A stretch of DNA of 64,000 nucleotides from assembly GCA_031265845.1 (NCBI GenBank), contig JAISCC010000061.1, positions 1 through 64,000 on the forward strand, given 5' to 3'. Position 1 is the stretch's first letter. Each line of letters begins with the position of its first letter. The notes beneath the pieces were generated by a model, which saw only the letters and a list, made by a program, of their open reading frames with translations, was not told where the DNA came from and did no database searches. Below are positions 33,783 to 41,836 of the stretch, piece by piece. The DNA comes from Treponema sp. GTDB taxonomy: Bacteria > Spirochaetota > Spirochaetia > Treponematales > Breznakiellaceae. Both the position numbers and the translations under genes were made by a program.

Positions 33783-34947
33783 AGCGCGGCGTTTTCGCTA
33801 AATCACAAATTTTACGCGCCATGTTTTGAAGGGATACTTGCTCTTGTACGTGACCCAGTTCAAACGCAACGCGAGGCATGCCGTACACGACGGAAGAGGC
33901 TTCATCCTGACCCAAGGTAAGCCCGCCTTCTTTGTAGATTTCGCCGATTTGTTCGGCGCCATCCCGTCCCATGCCGGTCATAATGACACCGAGCGCATGG
34001 TTGCCGTACCATTTGGCGACTGATGCGAAAAGCACATCGACCGAAGGTCGATGCCCGCTGACAAGGGGAGCGTCGGTAAGGTGAACGATGGCGCCGTAGG
34101 GTTGCCTCTCCACTTCAAGATGTTTGTTGCCCTGGGCGATAAGGGCGCGTCCGGATTGAACGGCATCGCCTTCTTCGGCTTCTTTGACTTCGAGGGGGCA
34201 AACGCGGTCAAGGCTTCGGGCGAACTCAAGAGTGAAGCCGGGAGGCATGTGCTGAACAACCACAATCGGCGCCTTGAGGTCCGCGTCGAGTTTTGAGAAC
34301 ACGAAGCGGAGCGCATCTGGACCGCCGGTTGAAATGCCGATGGCAATGATGTCGGTTCTGCCTGGTCTGCGCAAGGGAGGACGTATCTTTACCGTACCAT
34401 GCGGCGGAATAACAAGACCGTCCGCAGATTTAACGAAAGATTGCGATTGGGTGGTTCCTATCAGCGATGATCCGCCGATCTTTGCGGACGGTTTTCCCGT
34501 AGAATCAACAAGCGCGGCTTTTTTACCCTGTTTTCTGCGGTACTGTCCGCCGTAGCCTAGAAGCATGCTGGTGAGGAGATCTTTCACCGTGTGAATGTCA
34601 TCCGAAATGGAACCCGATGGTTTTTGAACAAAGTCGCTTGCGCCGAGCGCCAGCGCTTCCATGGTGATTTCCGCGCCGCGAGCGGCAATAGACGAAAGAA
34701 TAACAACCGGTATCTTTATGCCTTGCTTTCTGCGCTCTTTCAAGAATTCAATGCCGTTCATTTCCGGCATTTCAAGGTCAAGCACGATGACATCAGGATT
34801 GACGCGAGGAATTTTTTGAAGCGCAAATCTGCCATTCATCGCCTTGTCGGCCATTACAAGCCCCGGCGTGTTTTCTATCATGCGGCCTATCAGATTTCGC
34901 ATCAACGCGGAATCATCAACAACTAAAACGCTAATGTCATCAGCCAT
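33781..34947 (-). CDS. cheB: Chemotaxis protein-glutamate methylesterase CheB
   Basis: 388 aa. N-terminal receiver domain with phosphoacceptor Asp in VIVLDLEMPEMNGIEFL, a linker (about 140-190), and a C-terminal methylesterase domain with the catalytic triad Ser in IGISTGGPDAL, His in VVQHMPPGF and Asp in TGMGRDGAE. It demethylates or deamidates chemoreceptors when phosphorylated by CheA. AGGAG lies about 10 nt before ATG 34947. It lies downstream of cheR on the same strand, giving the adaptation pair. Confidence 0.96.
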   Translation of the reverse strand: MADDISVLVVDDSALMRNLIGRMIENTPGLVMADKAMNGRFALQKIPRVNPDVIVLDLEMPEMNGIEFLKERRKQGIKIPVVILSSIAARGAEITMEALALGASDFVQKPSGSISDDIHTVKDLLTSMLLGYGGQYRRKQGKKAALVDSTGKPSAKIGGSSLIGTTQSQSFVKSADGLVIPPHGTVKIRPPLRRPGRTDIIAIGISTGGPDALRFVFSKLDADLKAPIVVVQHMPPGFTLEFARSLDRVCPLEVKEAEEGDAVQSGRALIAQGNKHLEVERQPYGAIVHLTDAPLVSGHRPSVDVLFASVAKWYGNHALGVIMTGMGRDGAEQIGEIYKEGGLTLGQDEASSVVYGMPRVAFELGHVQEQVSLQNMARKICDLAKTPR

Positions 34948-35013
34948 ACATCATAACTCCTGCTTACGCGCCTTTTCGCGCACACGATAATCAAACGTGA
35001 ACTAAAAACCACG

Positions 35014-35832
35014 CTATATCCATTTTTTGTAAAATGTTGACCATTGAGTTTTTACAAATTCAAATTTTGTATCCATACCGAACAGCGATTCCGAGTGTCC
35101 GATAAGCAGGAATGATTTTGACGCCATCGCGTCCCAGAAACGCTTCATCACTGCGGTTTGCGCGGCTTCATCGAAGTAAATAATAACATTACGGCAGAAT
35201 ACAATGTCCAAGTTGTGCAATCCTGAATCATTTTTAAGATTATGGTAATCAAAACGCACTTTGGACATCAGATCGTGCTTGATTTTGTAGCCTCCGCTCA
35301 CCTTGTCAAAAAATTTGTGCAGATAGTTGTCGGGTACGCCTGCGATGCGGCTGTCCGCGTAAAAGCCCTCTTTCGCGGTCATAAGGCATTTAAGGCTTAT
35401 ATCACTGGCGATTATCTCAAACTTCCAGGGGGCGGGCGTTATCTGACTCATCAACATCGCCAAAGTGTATGGCTCTTCTCCAGTTGAACAACCCGCGCTC
35501 CATATCTTGATGGTGGTGTTGCCGAGCGATTTTTTCAATTTCATCAATTCGGGCACTATATGATGCTCCAGCACATCAAAATGAGCTTGGTTGCGAAAGA
35601 AGCGCGTCAAATTTGTTGTGATTGAGTCAAGAAAGCTTTTCATCTCCTCCTTGTCTCTGGAAATAGTATTGTAATACGTTCGTACGTCAATACTTTTTTC
35701 CCGCAACCGGTCTTTAAGCCGGCTTTCCAAGATGGAGCGGTTCGTCGGCGTAAAATGAATGCCGCTCTCATTATAAATGAGCATGCGGTATTGTTCAAAG
35801 TCAGCATTGCTTAAAAACACTGTATCTGCCAT
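35014..35832 (-). CDS. cheR: Chemoreceptor methyltransferase CheR
   Basis: 272 aa. Helical N-terminal domain (DFEQYRMLIYNESGIHF) and SAM-dependent methyltransferase domain with KIWSAGCSTGEEPYTLAM (motif I), IIASDISLKCL, and NLDIVFCRNVIIYFD. It methylates receptor glutamates using SAM, opposing CheB. No ribosome site precedes ATG 35832; the -10 of a strong promoter ends 8 nt before it, so the mRNA is likely leaderless. Confidence 0.96.
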   Translation of the reverse strand: MADTVFLSNADFEQYRMLIYNESGIHFTPTNRSILESRLKDRLREKSIDVRTYYNTISRDKEEMKSFLDSITTNLTRFFRNQAHFDVLEHHIVPELMKLKKSLGNTTIKIWSAGCSTGEEPYTLAMLMSQITPAPWKFEIIASDISLKCLMTAKEGFYADSRIAGVPDNYLHKFFDKVSGGYKIKHDLMSKVRFDYHNLKNDSGLHNLDIVFCRNVIIYFDEAAQTAVMKRFWDAMASKSFLLIGHSESLFGMDTKFEFVKTQWSTFYKKWI

Positions 35833-35840
35833 GATATTTA

Positions 35841-35869
35841 ATCATAAGCTACTATCTAAAAATTGTCAA
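35841..35869 (-). promoter_or_regulatory. Leaderless-type promoter of cheR
   Basis: Minus strand TTGACA (35864-35869), 17-nt spacer, TATGAT (35841-35846), then 8 nt to ATG 35832. Near-consensus. Confidence 0.75.
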
Positions 35870-35926
35870 TGTCAGAAAAAACACTTAATGGCAATTAATA
35901 GCTGGAAAATATCCGGCGCGGAGGAC

Positions 35927-35955
35927 TTGTCAATCCGGTTCTCTCTTGGCATAAT
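35927..35955 (+). promoter_or_regulatory. Leaderless-type promoter of pyrG
   Basis: TTGTCA (35927-35932), 17-nt spacer, CATAAT (35950-35955), then 8 nt to ATG 35964. Divergent from the cheR promoter, with 57 nt between the two -35 boxes. Confidence 0.65.
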
Positions 35956-35963
35956 ACTAGGGC

Positions 35964-37589
35964 ATGAATAAGTTTATTTTTGTCTCTGGCGGTGTATGTT
36001 CCAGCCTCGGAAAAGGCGTTGCCGCGTCCTCTCTGGGCGCTTTGCTTGAGTGCCGGGGGCTTAATGTCTGCATGGTAAAATGCGATCCGTATATCAATGT
36101 GGACGCCGGCACCATGAACCCCTATCAGCATGGAGAAGTCTACGTTACTGATGACGGGGCGGAGACTGATCTTGATTTGGGGAATTACGCGCGTTTTACG
36201 AACAGTCCGCTATACCGGGCGAATTCCATTACAACCGGACAGATTTACGACTCCGTATTGAGGAAGGAGCGGGAAGGGCGGTACCTCGGACGTTGCGTGC
36301 AGGTTATTCCGCATATAACCGATGAGATCAAATGCCGGATACTCGCGGCGCCGGATCCGGATACTGATGTGGTGATTGTGGAGATTGGCGGAACCGTCGG
36401 CGACATTGAGTCGATCCCGTTTCTGGAGGCCGCCCGGCAGCTTATTCACGAATACGGCAAGGAGAACGCCCTGTCCGTACATCTGACGCTTATCCCGGAG
36501 GTGGGCGAAGGCGAGCTTAAAACAAAACCCACGCAACATTCGGTGAAGGCTATGCAGGAAATGGGCATACAGCCGGACATTCTGATCTGCCGCGCTCCGG
36601 TGACGCTTGACGAGTCTATGCGGAAAAAAATAGCGCTTTTTACCAATGTGGAAACCGAAGCGGTTTTCACTTCTTATAATATTAGCACTACAATATACGC
36701 CATCCCCCTCGTGTTCTACGAGCAGAAGATGGATCAGGTGGCGCTGAAAAAACTGGGAGTGGCGAGCCGTCATTCCGATTTGAAGCCGTGGCGCAAGGTG
36801 ATGGAAGAATTCGAGGCTCGCACAGGCAAAGTGCGCGTCGGCGTGGTTGGAAAGTACATGGAACTGCATGACGCATATAAGTCCGTGTACGAGGCGCTCT
36901 TCCATGCGGGGCTTGAAGCTCATGTGGAGGTTGAGTTGGTGAAAGTGGACTCATCCCGTTTGGAGGATCCCGCCGCAGTTGACGGCATTTTGGGCGATGC
37001 CGCTGTCGGCGGCGGGGTTGACGGCATTTTGGTTCCCGGCGGCTTTGGACAGCGGGGCGTCAACGGCATGATAAACGCCGCGCAATGGGCGCGTGTACAT
37101 AAGGCGCCGTATCTGGGCATCTGCCTGGGTATGCAGATAATGGTGATAGAGTGGGGGCGCAACGCGCTTGGCTTCAAGGACGCGGACTCCACGGAGTTCG
37201 ATCAAAACGCCAAACATCCGGTGGTGGATTTGCTGGAAGAACAGGTTGATGTGAAGAACTATGGCGGCACCATGCGGCTTGGAAAGAGCGAATCCGTTGC
37301 AGTTGAAGGGAGTCTGATTTTCGCGGCTTACAAAGGAAAGCGCATTTGGGAGCGGCACCGGCACCGCTACGAGTTTTCAAACCGGTACCGTGAGGACATG
37401 TCCGCTTCCGGTCTTAAACTGACGGCGTTTACGCCGGACGGAAGTCTGGTCGAGTGCGTCGAGTGGACCGATCATCCGTGGGGCTTGGGCGTCCAGTTCC
37501 ATCCCGAATTTAAGTCCAAGCCTACGTCGGCAAATCCGCTGTTCAGAGATTTTATAGCCGCGATACGAGACAGAAAAGCTGGAGGATGA
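35964..37589 (+). CDS. pyrG: CTP synthase
   Basis: 541 aa. Makes CTP from UTP with glutamine nitrogen. N-terminal synthetase domain starts KFIFVSGGVCSSLGKGVAAS (P-loop-like ATP site) and has DPYINVDAGTMNPYQHGEVY; the C-terminal glutaminase has the nucleophile Cys in YLGICLGMQIM and the His/Glu of LGVQFHPEFKSKP. The N-terminus matches the family exactly, which fixes the start even though no ribosome site is present. lptC begins 4 nt after the stop, so pyrG and the lpt genes probably share a transcript. Confidence 0.98.
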   Translation: MNKFIFVSGGVCSSLGKGVAASSLGALLECRGLNVCMVKCDPYINVDAGTMNPYQHGEVYVTDDGAETDLDLGNYARFTNSPLYRANSITTGQIYDSVLRKEREGRYLGRCVQVIPHITDEIKCRILAAPDPDTDVVIVEIGGTVGDIESIPFLEAARQLIHEYGKENALSVHLTLIPEVGEGELKTKPTQHSVKAMQEMGIQPDILICRAPVTLDESMRKKIALFTNVETEAVFTSYNISTTIYAIPLVFYEQKMDQVALKKLGVASRHSDLKPWRKVMEEFEARTGKVRVGVVGKYMELHDAYKSVYEALFHAGLEAHVEVELVKVDSSRLEDPAAVDGILGDAAVGGGVDGILVPGGFGQRGVNGMINAAQWARVHKAPYLGICLGMQIMVIEWGRNALGFKDADSTEFDQNAKHPVVDLLEEQVDVKNYGGTMRLGKSESVAVEGSLIFAAYKGKRIWERHRHRYEFSNRYREDMSASGLKLTAFTPDGSLVECVEWTDHPWGLGVQFHPEFKSKPTSANPLFRDFIAAIRDRKAGG

Positions 37590-37593
37590 AGAG

Positions 37594-38265
37594 ATGGCGT
37601 ATACACACAAGTTGCGCGAACATGCCTTTGCGAGCGGCTCTGCCGCATCGCCTTCTGATGACTTCCATACAAAGGCGTTTGTCGCGCCTTCTCGCGTCGT
37701 TTCCACCGCTCTCTACTTTAGACGCGGCGCGTTTCACTGTCTGCTCCCTCTGATTCTGCTCGCCTCCTGCTCCTTTGATTATGGCGCGACGACAGCGGAA
37801 ACGAGTGATCAGCCGGATATTATTATGAATGAGGTTGAGTATGTGCGGGTGAGAAACGGAGACCCGATTGTGCGGTTCAAGGCGGATACAGCGGAACGCT
37901 ATGAGAAAAAACAGGTTATGAGCGTGTGGGAATTTGAGTTTGAGCAGTTCCAAAACCACGGGGAAGAGGTGAATGTACAAGGCAGCGTGGGCGCGGCCCA
38001 GATTGAGATCGACACCGGAAACGTTCAAATGCAGGACGGCATCCGTATTGATGTCATCTCCGATGATATTTCCATTAGAACCAATATGCTGTTTTGGGAG
38101 GATAAGACCCGAGCCATTTCCGCAGGAAAGGAGGATGAGGTGCGGATCGAGCGATCCGACGGGACGTCTTTTTCGGGAAAGGGGTTTTCCGCCAATGCCA
38201 GAGAGCAGATTTTTACGTTTGACGACGGGATACAGGGCGTGTACTTTGAAGAGGATGAAGAATGA
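37594..38265 (+). CDS. lptC: LptC-like lipid-export bridge protein (lipoprotein form)
   Basis: 223 aa. A hydrophobic stretch CLLPLILLASCSFDYG at residues 49-64 has a lipobox (LASC), so the mature protein would be a lipoprotein after a long basic N-terminal extension. The beta-jellyroll follows: NEVEYVRVRNGDPIVRFKAD, GNVQMQDGIRIDVISDDISI, GTSFSGKGFSANA. Classical LptC keeps an uncleaved membrane helix, so the lipobox is a variation. The stop overlaps the lptA start (ATGA). Confidence 0.82.
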   Translation: MAYTHKLREHAFASGSAASPSDDFHTKAFVAPSRVVSTALYFRRGAFHCLLPLILLASCSFDYGATTAETSDQPDIIMNEVEYVRVRNGDPIVRFKADTAERYEKKQVMSVWEFEFEQFQNHGEEVNVQGSVGAAQIEIDTGNVQMQDGIRIDVISDDISIRTNMLFWEDKTRAISAGKEDEVRIERSDGTSFSGKGFSANAREQIFTFDDGIQGVYFEEDEE

Positions 38266-38945
38266 GCGAAGAAAGCGCATGTAAAATATCTGCGGCGCGG
38301 TCTGCGGCGCGAGGGGAAAGTGGACGGAACGGATGGAATGTTTATATATTATTTCTCGCCGCTTTTGCCGTTTCTATCGCGCCGCTGGACGCGGATACGT
38401 TCACGTTCAGGGCGGATCAAATGAGCGGGGGACGAGCCGCAGGAAAGGAAACGATCATTTTAACCGGAAACGCCGAGGTGCATTCGGATAATTTGGTGTT
38501 GCGGGCGTCCAGAATTGAGATTTTAGGAGAGAACAACCAGTTTATTGATTGTACGGGCAACGTATGGGGGCAGGAGCAGGAAAAGGAGATTTTTTTCCAG
38601 ACCGACAGGCTGCGTTACGACCGGAAGTTGAAAATTGCGCGGCTTGAGGGCAACGCCTCGCTTGAGGATAGAAAAAATTCGATTGTCGCCAAGGGCAGGT
38701 TCATTGAATATGATGATGAAAAAGAGGTTACGATTTTTCAGGTGGGGGTCAGATTGTTTAAGGACGATCTAGTGTGCCGCTCCCAATACGCAGTGTACCG
38801 GCGCAAGGAGAAGCAACTCGATCTTTCCGGCTTTCCTGTTGTTTTTAAGAAACAGGACGAGTTCCACGCGGATCGTATCCGCGTGGATCTTGACACCGAT
38901 GATGTTACGATGGACGGTTCGGTGGCCGGTTCCATAAAAGAGTGA
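38262..38945 (+). CDS. lptA: LptA-like periplasmic bridge protein
   Basis: 227 aa. Signal-like hydrophobic segment (VYILFLAAFAVSIAPLDA, about 28-45) then an OstA/LptA beta-jellyroll with FTFRADQMSGGRAAGKETII, LTGNAEVHSDNLVLRASRIE and FIDCTGNVWG repeats. In LPS-type export this protein forms the bridge between LptC and the outer membrane. Treponemes often lack typical LPS; the cargo here may be another glycolipid. Confidence 0.85.
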   Translation: MSEESACKISAARSAARGESGRNGWNVYILFLAAFAVSIAPLDADTFTFRADQMSGGRAAGKETIILTGNAEVHSDNLVLRASRIEILGENNQFIDCTGNVWGQEQEKEIFFQTDRLRYDRKLKIARLEGNASLEDRKNSIVAKGRFIEYDDEKEVTIFQVGVRLFKDDLVCRSQYAVYRRKEKQLDLSGFPVVFKKQDEFHADRIRVDLDTDDVTMDGSVAGSIKE

Positions 38946-38968
38946 GCGTTTCGGCGTAAGACGACGAT

Positions 38969-39910
38969 ATGGAAATGAAAGAGCCTCTTGGCGGCGTCAC
39001 CTACATATATGCAACGACTCTCGACGGAGGCGATCCAAGTGCGCCGCTATTGGCGGACAGCCAACCAGTCAAACTGCCTCCGGCTGTCCGCCGTTTTACG
39101 CCAGACGCGGAGACGACGTATATATGGATTACCGGCGGCGAACCGGAACCTGAACCTGAAGAAGAGGATTTTGCGCCGGCCCGCTCCCACATGCTTGCGG
39201 TGAACAACCTTCACAAGCGTTTTGGAAAAAAAGAAGTGGTGCATGGGATAGATTTTTCCATGTATAACGGGGAGGTGGTGGGGCTTTTGGGGCCGAACGG
39301 CGCGGGCAAAACCACGACATTCTATATGATAGTGGGATTTTACCGCCCTACGCAAGGCAATGTTACAATGGACGGCGTTGACATCACCCGCAAGCCGATG
39401 TACAAACGGGCGCGTCAAGGCATCGCGTACCTGCCGCAAGAAGCGTCTATTTTCCGCAAACTTACGGTTGAGCAAAACATTTGGGCGATTCTGGAGAGCA
39501 GACGGGACATCAACTACCGGCAAAAACGGGTGCGGCTTGAAGAGCTTCTTGAAGAGTTCGGCATCACGCATCTGCGGAAGCAACCCGGGCATACGCTTTC
39601 CGGCGGGGAGCGCCGCCGCACTGAAATAGCCCGCGCTCTGGCGACGGAACCAAAATTCCTGCTCCTTGACGAGCCGTTTGCTGGCATAGATCCCATCGCC
39701 GTTTATGAAATCAAGCGGATAATCAGGCAGCTTGCGAAAAAGGGAATCGGCGTGCTTATCACGGATCACAATGTGCGGGACACGCTTGAAATTACCACCG
39801 AAGCCTTCATCATCAACACCGGTACCATTGTCGCCCGCGGAGACAAAGACGCCATCCTTGCCAACGAAATGGTGAGGGAAGTGTATCTGGGGTCTGAGTT
39901 CAGGATGTGA
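38969..39910 (+). CDS. lptB: LptB-like ABC transporter ATPase with N-terminal extension
   Basis: 313 aa, about 75 residues longer than normal LptB. The ABC domain begins at [20 protein letters not shown]; Walker [21 protein letters not shown]-loop [20 protein letters not shown], signature [14 protein letters not shown], and Walker [17 protein letters not shown] are all the LptB forms. The extension (residues 1-74, with [13 protein letters not shown]) has no known match; an internal ATG at 39191 would give normal length but has no ribosome site. The ATP hydrolysis drives extraction of lipid from the inner membrane. Confidence 0.92.
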   Translation: MEMKEPLGGVTYIYATTLDGGDPSAPLLADSQPVKLPPAVRRFTPDAETTYIWITGGEPEPEPEEEDFAPARSHMLAVNNLHKRFGKKEVVHGIDFSMYNGEVVGLLGPNGAGKTTTFYMIVGFYRPTQGNVTMDGVDITRKPMYKRARQGIAYLPQEASIFRKLTVEQNIWAILESRRDINYRQKRVRLEELLEEFGITHLRKQPGHTLSGGERRRTEIARALATEPKFLLLDEPFAGIDPIAVYEIKRIIRQLAKKGIGVLITDHNVRDTLEITTEAFIINTGTIVARGDKDAILANEMVREVYLGSEFRM

Positions 39911-39954
39911 GCGCCCGCGCCTGCCAATGTAAAAAGCGAGGCGCTCTTTACGCG

Positions 39955-39991
39955 GCCGACTTGTGGGATGCATAGCTTCTCACAAGCCGGC
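39955..39991. terminator. Hairpin between convergent lptB and lipoprotein genes
   Basis: Arms GCCGACTTGTG and CACAAGCCGGC with one mismatch, loop of about 15 nt. No clear U-tract on either side, so a terminator role rests on the convergent position. Confidence 0.35.
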
Positions 39992-40003
39992 GTTCAATAA
40001 GGG

Positions 40004-41230
40004 TTAATTATTCAAATCAATGTACGCCCACTCACTGTTTAGCGCGGCAAGTTTTTTCTGCGCGGCGTTGTAGTCAAACGTAAATTCTGTGCCGTCATTT
40101 CTGGCAGCCGTCCCTGTCGCGCCGTTGGCGAATGTAAAGGTTCCTTGAAGGAGACGAATCTCCGTCGCTTTATCATATATCCACCAGTTTTTACCTTGTA
40201 TACGTAATCTCCATTGCGTAGCCGCATCGCCTTCGCCTTCCAATACGCCTGTGTAGCCATAGAGACCTTCAAATGGGCTGACGATAGACCAATCGCCGTC
40301 TATACCGGTGTAATAAGACGAATAGGTTCCCGCGCGTTTATTGCCGCCGTCCGGATCGAGATAGTATTTGACAAATGCATAACTAAGTGGAAAACCATAA
40401 CTGTAGTGAAGATCATCAATATTATCAAGTGTGATGATCGTACCATTCACTTTAAAGACGACATCTGTCCCTAATGTAATTGACTGTAAAGAGAGGCAAC
40501 TATGCAAAGAAGAGTCAATCTCTTTAACATAGGTCATCTCCAGAGTATCAAGTTGTTGTAAGTTGGGAAAGGTGTGAGCATCCAATTTGGTAAACTGAGA
40601 GCTTTCGATGACGAGGTTTTTTGCAAGATAAAGACCGTTAAGCAGCCAGCCGCCCGATCCTACAATAGGAAGCGTGTTGATGCGATCTGGAATCGTGATC
40701 GTTTCTCTTGACAAAACCCTGTCCGTATGCCATGGCAGAAAAACGGCCTGGGCGTCTTCTCTTAAAACAATAGAGAATTCTGACCATTGCGCGTACAGGG
40801 TAATATCGCCATCGCCGAAGGTTACGTCGCCTTTTCCGCTTAACGGCGCGCCTGGCGTCCGAATTCTTTCGCCAAGTTCGTTTATAGCATATCCCGTGGC
40901 GGTTTCCCAGCCGTCAGGGAAATACGCGGCGCCGGTTCCGTCCCGCTTGGTGTTCCAGCCCGCAAAAGCGTAGCCGTCTCTGTCGAACAGCAGGGCGCCC
41001 TGCTCATCGCTTTGACTGGTGACACGCACGGTATCGCCAGCCTGTTTTCCTGTAATCTTCGCGGGCGGCTCGCCGATGTCGGCGTAATTGAGATCGTACG
41101 TGAGCGTGAGTCCTTCGGCAACGTCTTTGCCGCCGGGTGTTTCGTCCGGCGGTCCAAATGCGTCGCAACTTGCAAACAACAGCGCTCCGCTTACGGAGCA
41201 TACTGCCAACTTAAATAACAATTTCTTCAT
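40004..41230 (-). CDS. Surface lipoprotein with InlB-type and BspA-like regions
   Basis: 408 aa. Signal peptide with lipobox LLFASC (Cys22). Residues 45-150 contain a Listeria-Bacteroides (InlB B-type) repeat: LTYDLNY, RDGYAFAGWNTKRDGTG and ITLYAQWSE. Residues 160-270 have BspA-like leucine-rich elements (ITIPDRINTLPIVGSGGW, CLSLQSITLG). The C-terminal part (GIDGDWSIVSPFEGLYGY, RNDGTEFTFDYN) is a separate beta domain. Such proteins are surface exposed and often adhesive. AGGAG lies 7 nt before ATG 41230. Confidence 0.8.
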   Translation of the reverse strand: MKKLLFKLAVCSVSGALLFASCDAFGPPDETPGGKDVAEGLTLTYDLNYADIGEPPAKITGKQAGDTVRVTSQSDEQGALLFDRDGYAFAGWNTKRDGTGAAYFPDGWETATGYAINELGERIRTPGAPLSGKGDVTFGDGDITLYAQWSEFSIVLREDAQAVFLPWHTDRVLSRETITIPDRINTLPIVGSGGWLLNGLYLAKNLVIESSQFTKLDAHTFPNLQQLDTLEMTYVKEIDSSLHSCLSLQSITLGTDVVFKVNGTIITLDNIDDLHYSYGFPLSYAFVKYYLDPDGGNKRAGTYSSYYTGIDGDWSIVSPFEGLYGYTGVLEGEGDAATQWRLRIQGKNWWIYDKATEIRLLQGTFTFANGATGTAARNDGTEFTFDYNAAQKKLAALNSEWAYIDLNN

Positions 41231-41252
41231 ATTGTTACTCCTATAAAAAATA

Positions 41253-41272
41253 AAGCCCTCGTACGAGGGCTT
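41253..41272 (-). terminator. Terminator hairpin in the lipoprotein gene leader
   Basis: A perfect 20-bp palindrome AAGCCCTCGTACGAGGGCTT, followed on the minus strand by TATTTTTTATAGGAG. That is a hairpin plus U-tract placed directly ahead of the ribosome site of the lipoprotein gene. It is either an attenuator or the end of a lost upstream gene. Confidence 0.6.
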
Positions 41273-41356
41273 ATATAACGCATAGATAAAGAATTGATTG
41301 CAAATGTATGTTGAGAAAAAATAAATCCGTCAGCGAGTGAGTCTGTCAGTCCACCT

Positions 41357-41370
41357 GGGGGGGGGGGGGG
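41357..41370. repeat. Homopolymeric G14 tract upstream of the lipoprotein gene
   Basis: Fourteen consecutive G (C on the lipoprotein strand), 127-140 nt upstream of ATG 41230. Such tracts are slippage-prone. The rest of 41273-41583 has no gene. Confidence 0.6.
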
Positions 41371-41583
41371 CAGGGACAGTGTTACGGCGCGTGGGTTTGA
41401 CATATTTTTGAGATTTATTATGTTCGTTAATTTTTCTATGTTCATACGTTTATGATACTCTGATTTTCTTTTTAAGTCAATAGCGCATATAGAAAAAATA
41501 GAAAAAAGTATGCGCCATCCAACGGAAGGGCGGGAGGATCCGTCCTCCTTTTCTTCTTCATTCTTTTCTGGTATACTCTCCGT

Positions 41584-41835
41584 ATGTATGTTCACCCTAC
41601 ATTGAGGGCTTTCACCACCGCGTTTGAGAACCTTTTGAGCGAGGTGGATGAAGAGATGGAAGACAAGTACGTCGGCATGTTCCCTTTGCGCCCGAACAGA
41701 CCCGCGCGAGGGACGCCCTCATGTCCTAGCATGGATGGTCCTTTTGAGATCGCGCCGGATTTTACGCCCGGCATACGCTCGAAGCATGGGAGGGTATATC
41801 GCATTTCCTGTTTGAGCGGCCCGCGCTGGTGGTGA
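41584..41835 (+). CDS. Small conserved-looking hypothetical protein
   Basis: 83 aa. Coding-like segment LSEVDEEMEDKYVGMFPLRP, then GTPSCPSMDGPFEIAPDFTP and a GIRSKHGRVY stretch; after that the composition changes (CLSGPRWW), hinting at a frameshift near the 3' end. A TATACT box ends 6 nt before ATG 41584, the leaderless spacing seen elsewhere here, though the -35 is poor. Ends 1 nt before the EamA transporter start, so probably co-transcribed. Function unknown. Confidence 0.5.
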   Translation: MYVHPTLRAFTTAFENLLSEVDEEMEDKYVGMFPLRPNRPARGTPSCPSMDGPFEIAPDFTPGIRSKHGRVYRISCLSGPRWW

Positions 41836-41836
41836 A

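Noticed and set aside
39047-39973. Minus-strand open frame of 308 codons
   Set aside because: Lies opposite lptB; composition is that of a shadow frame.
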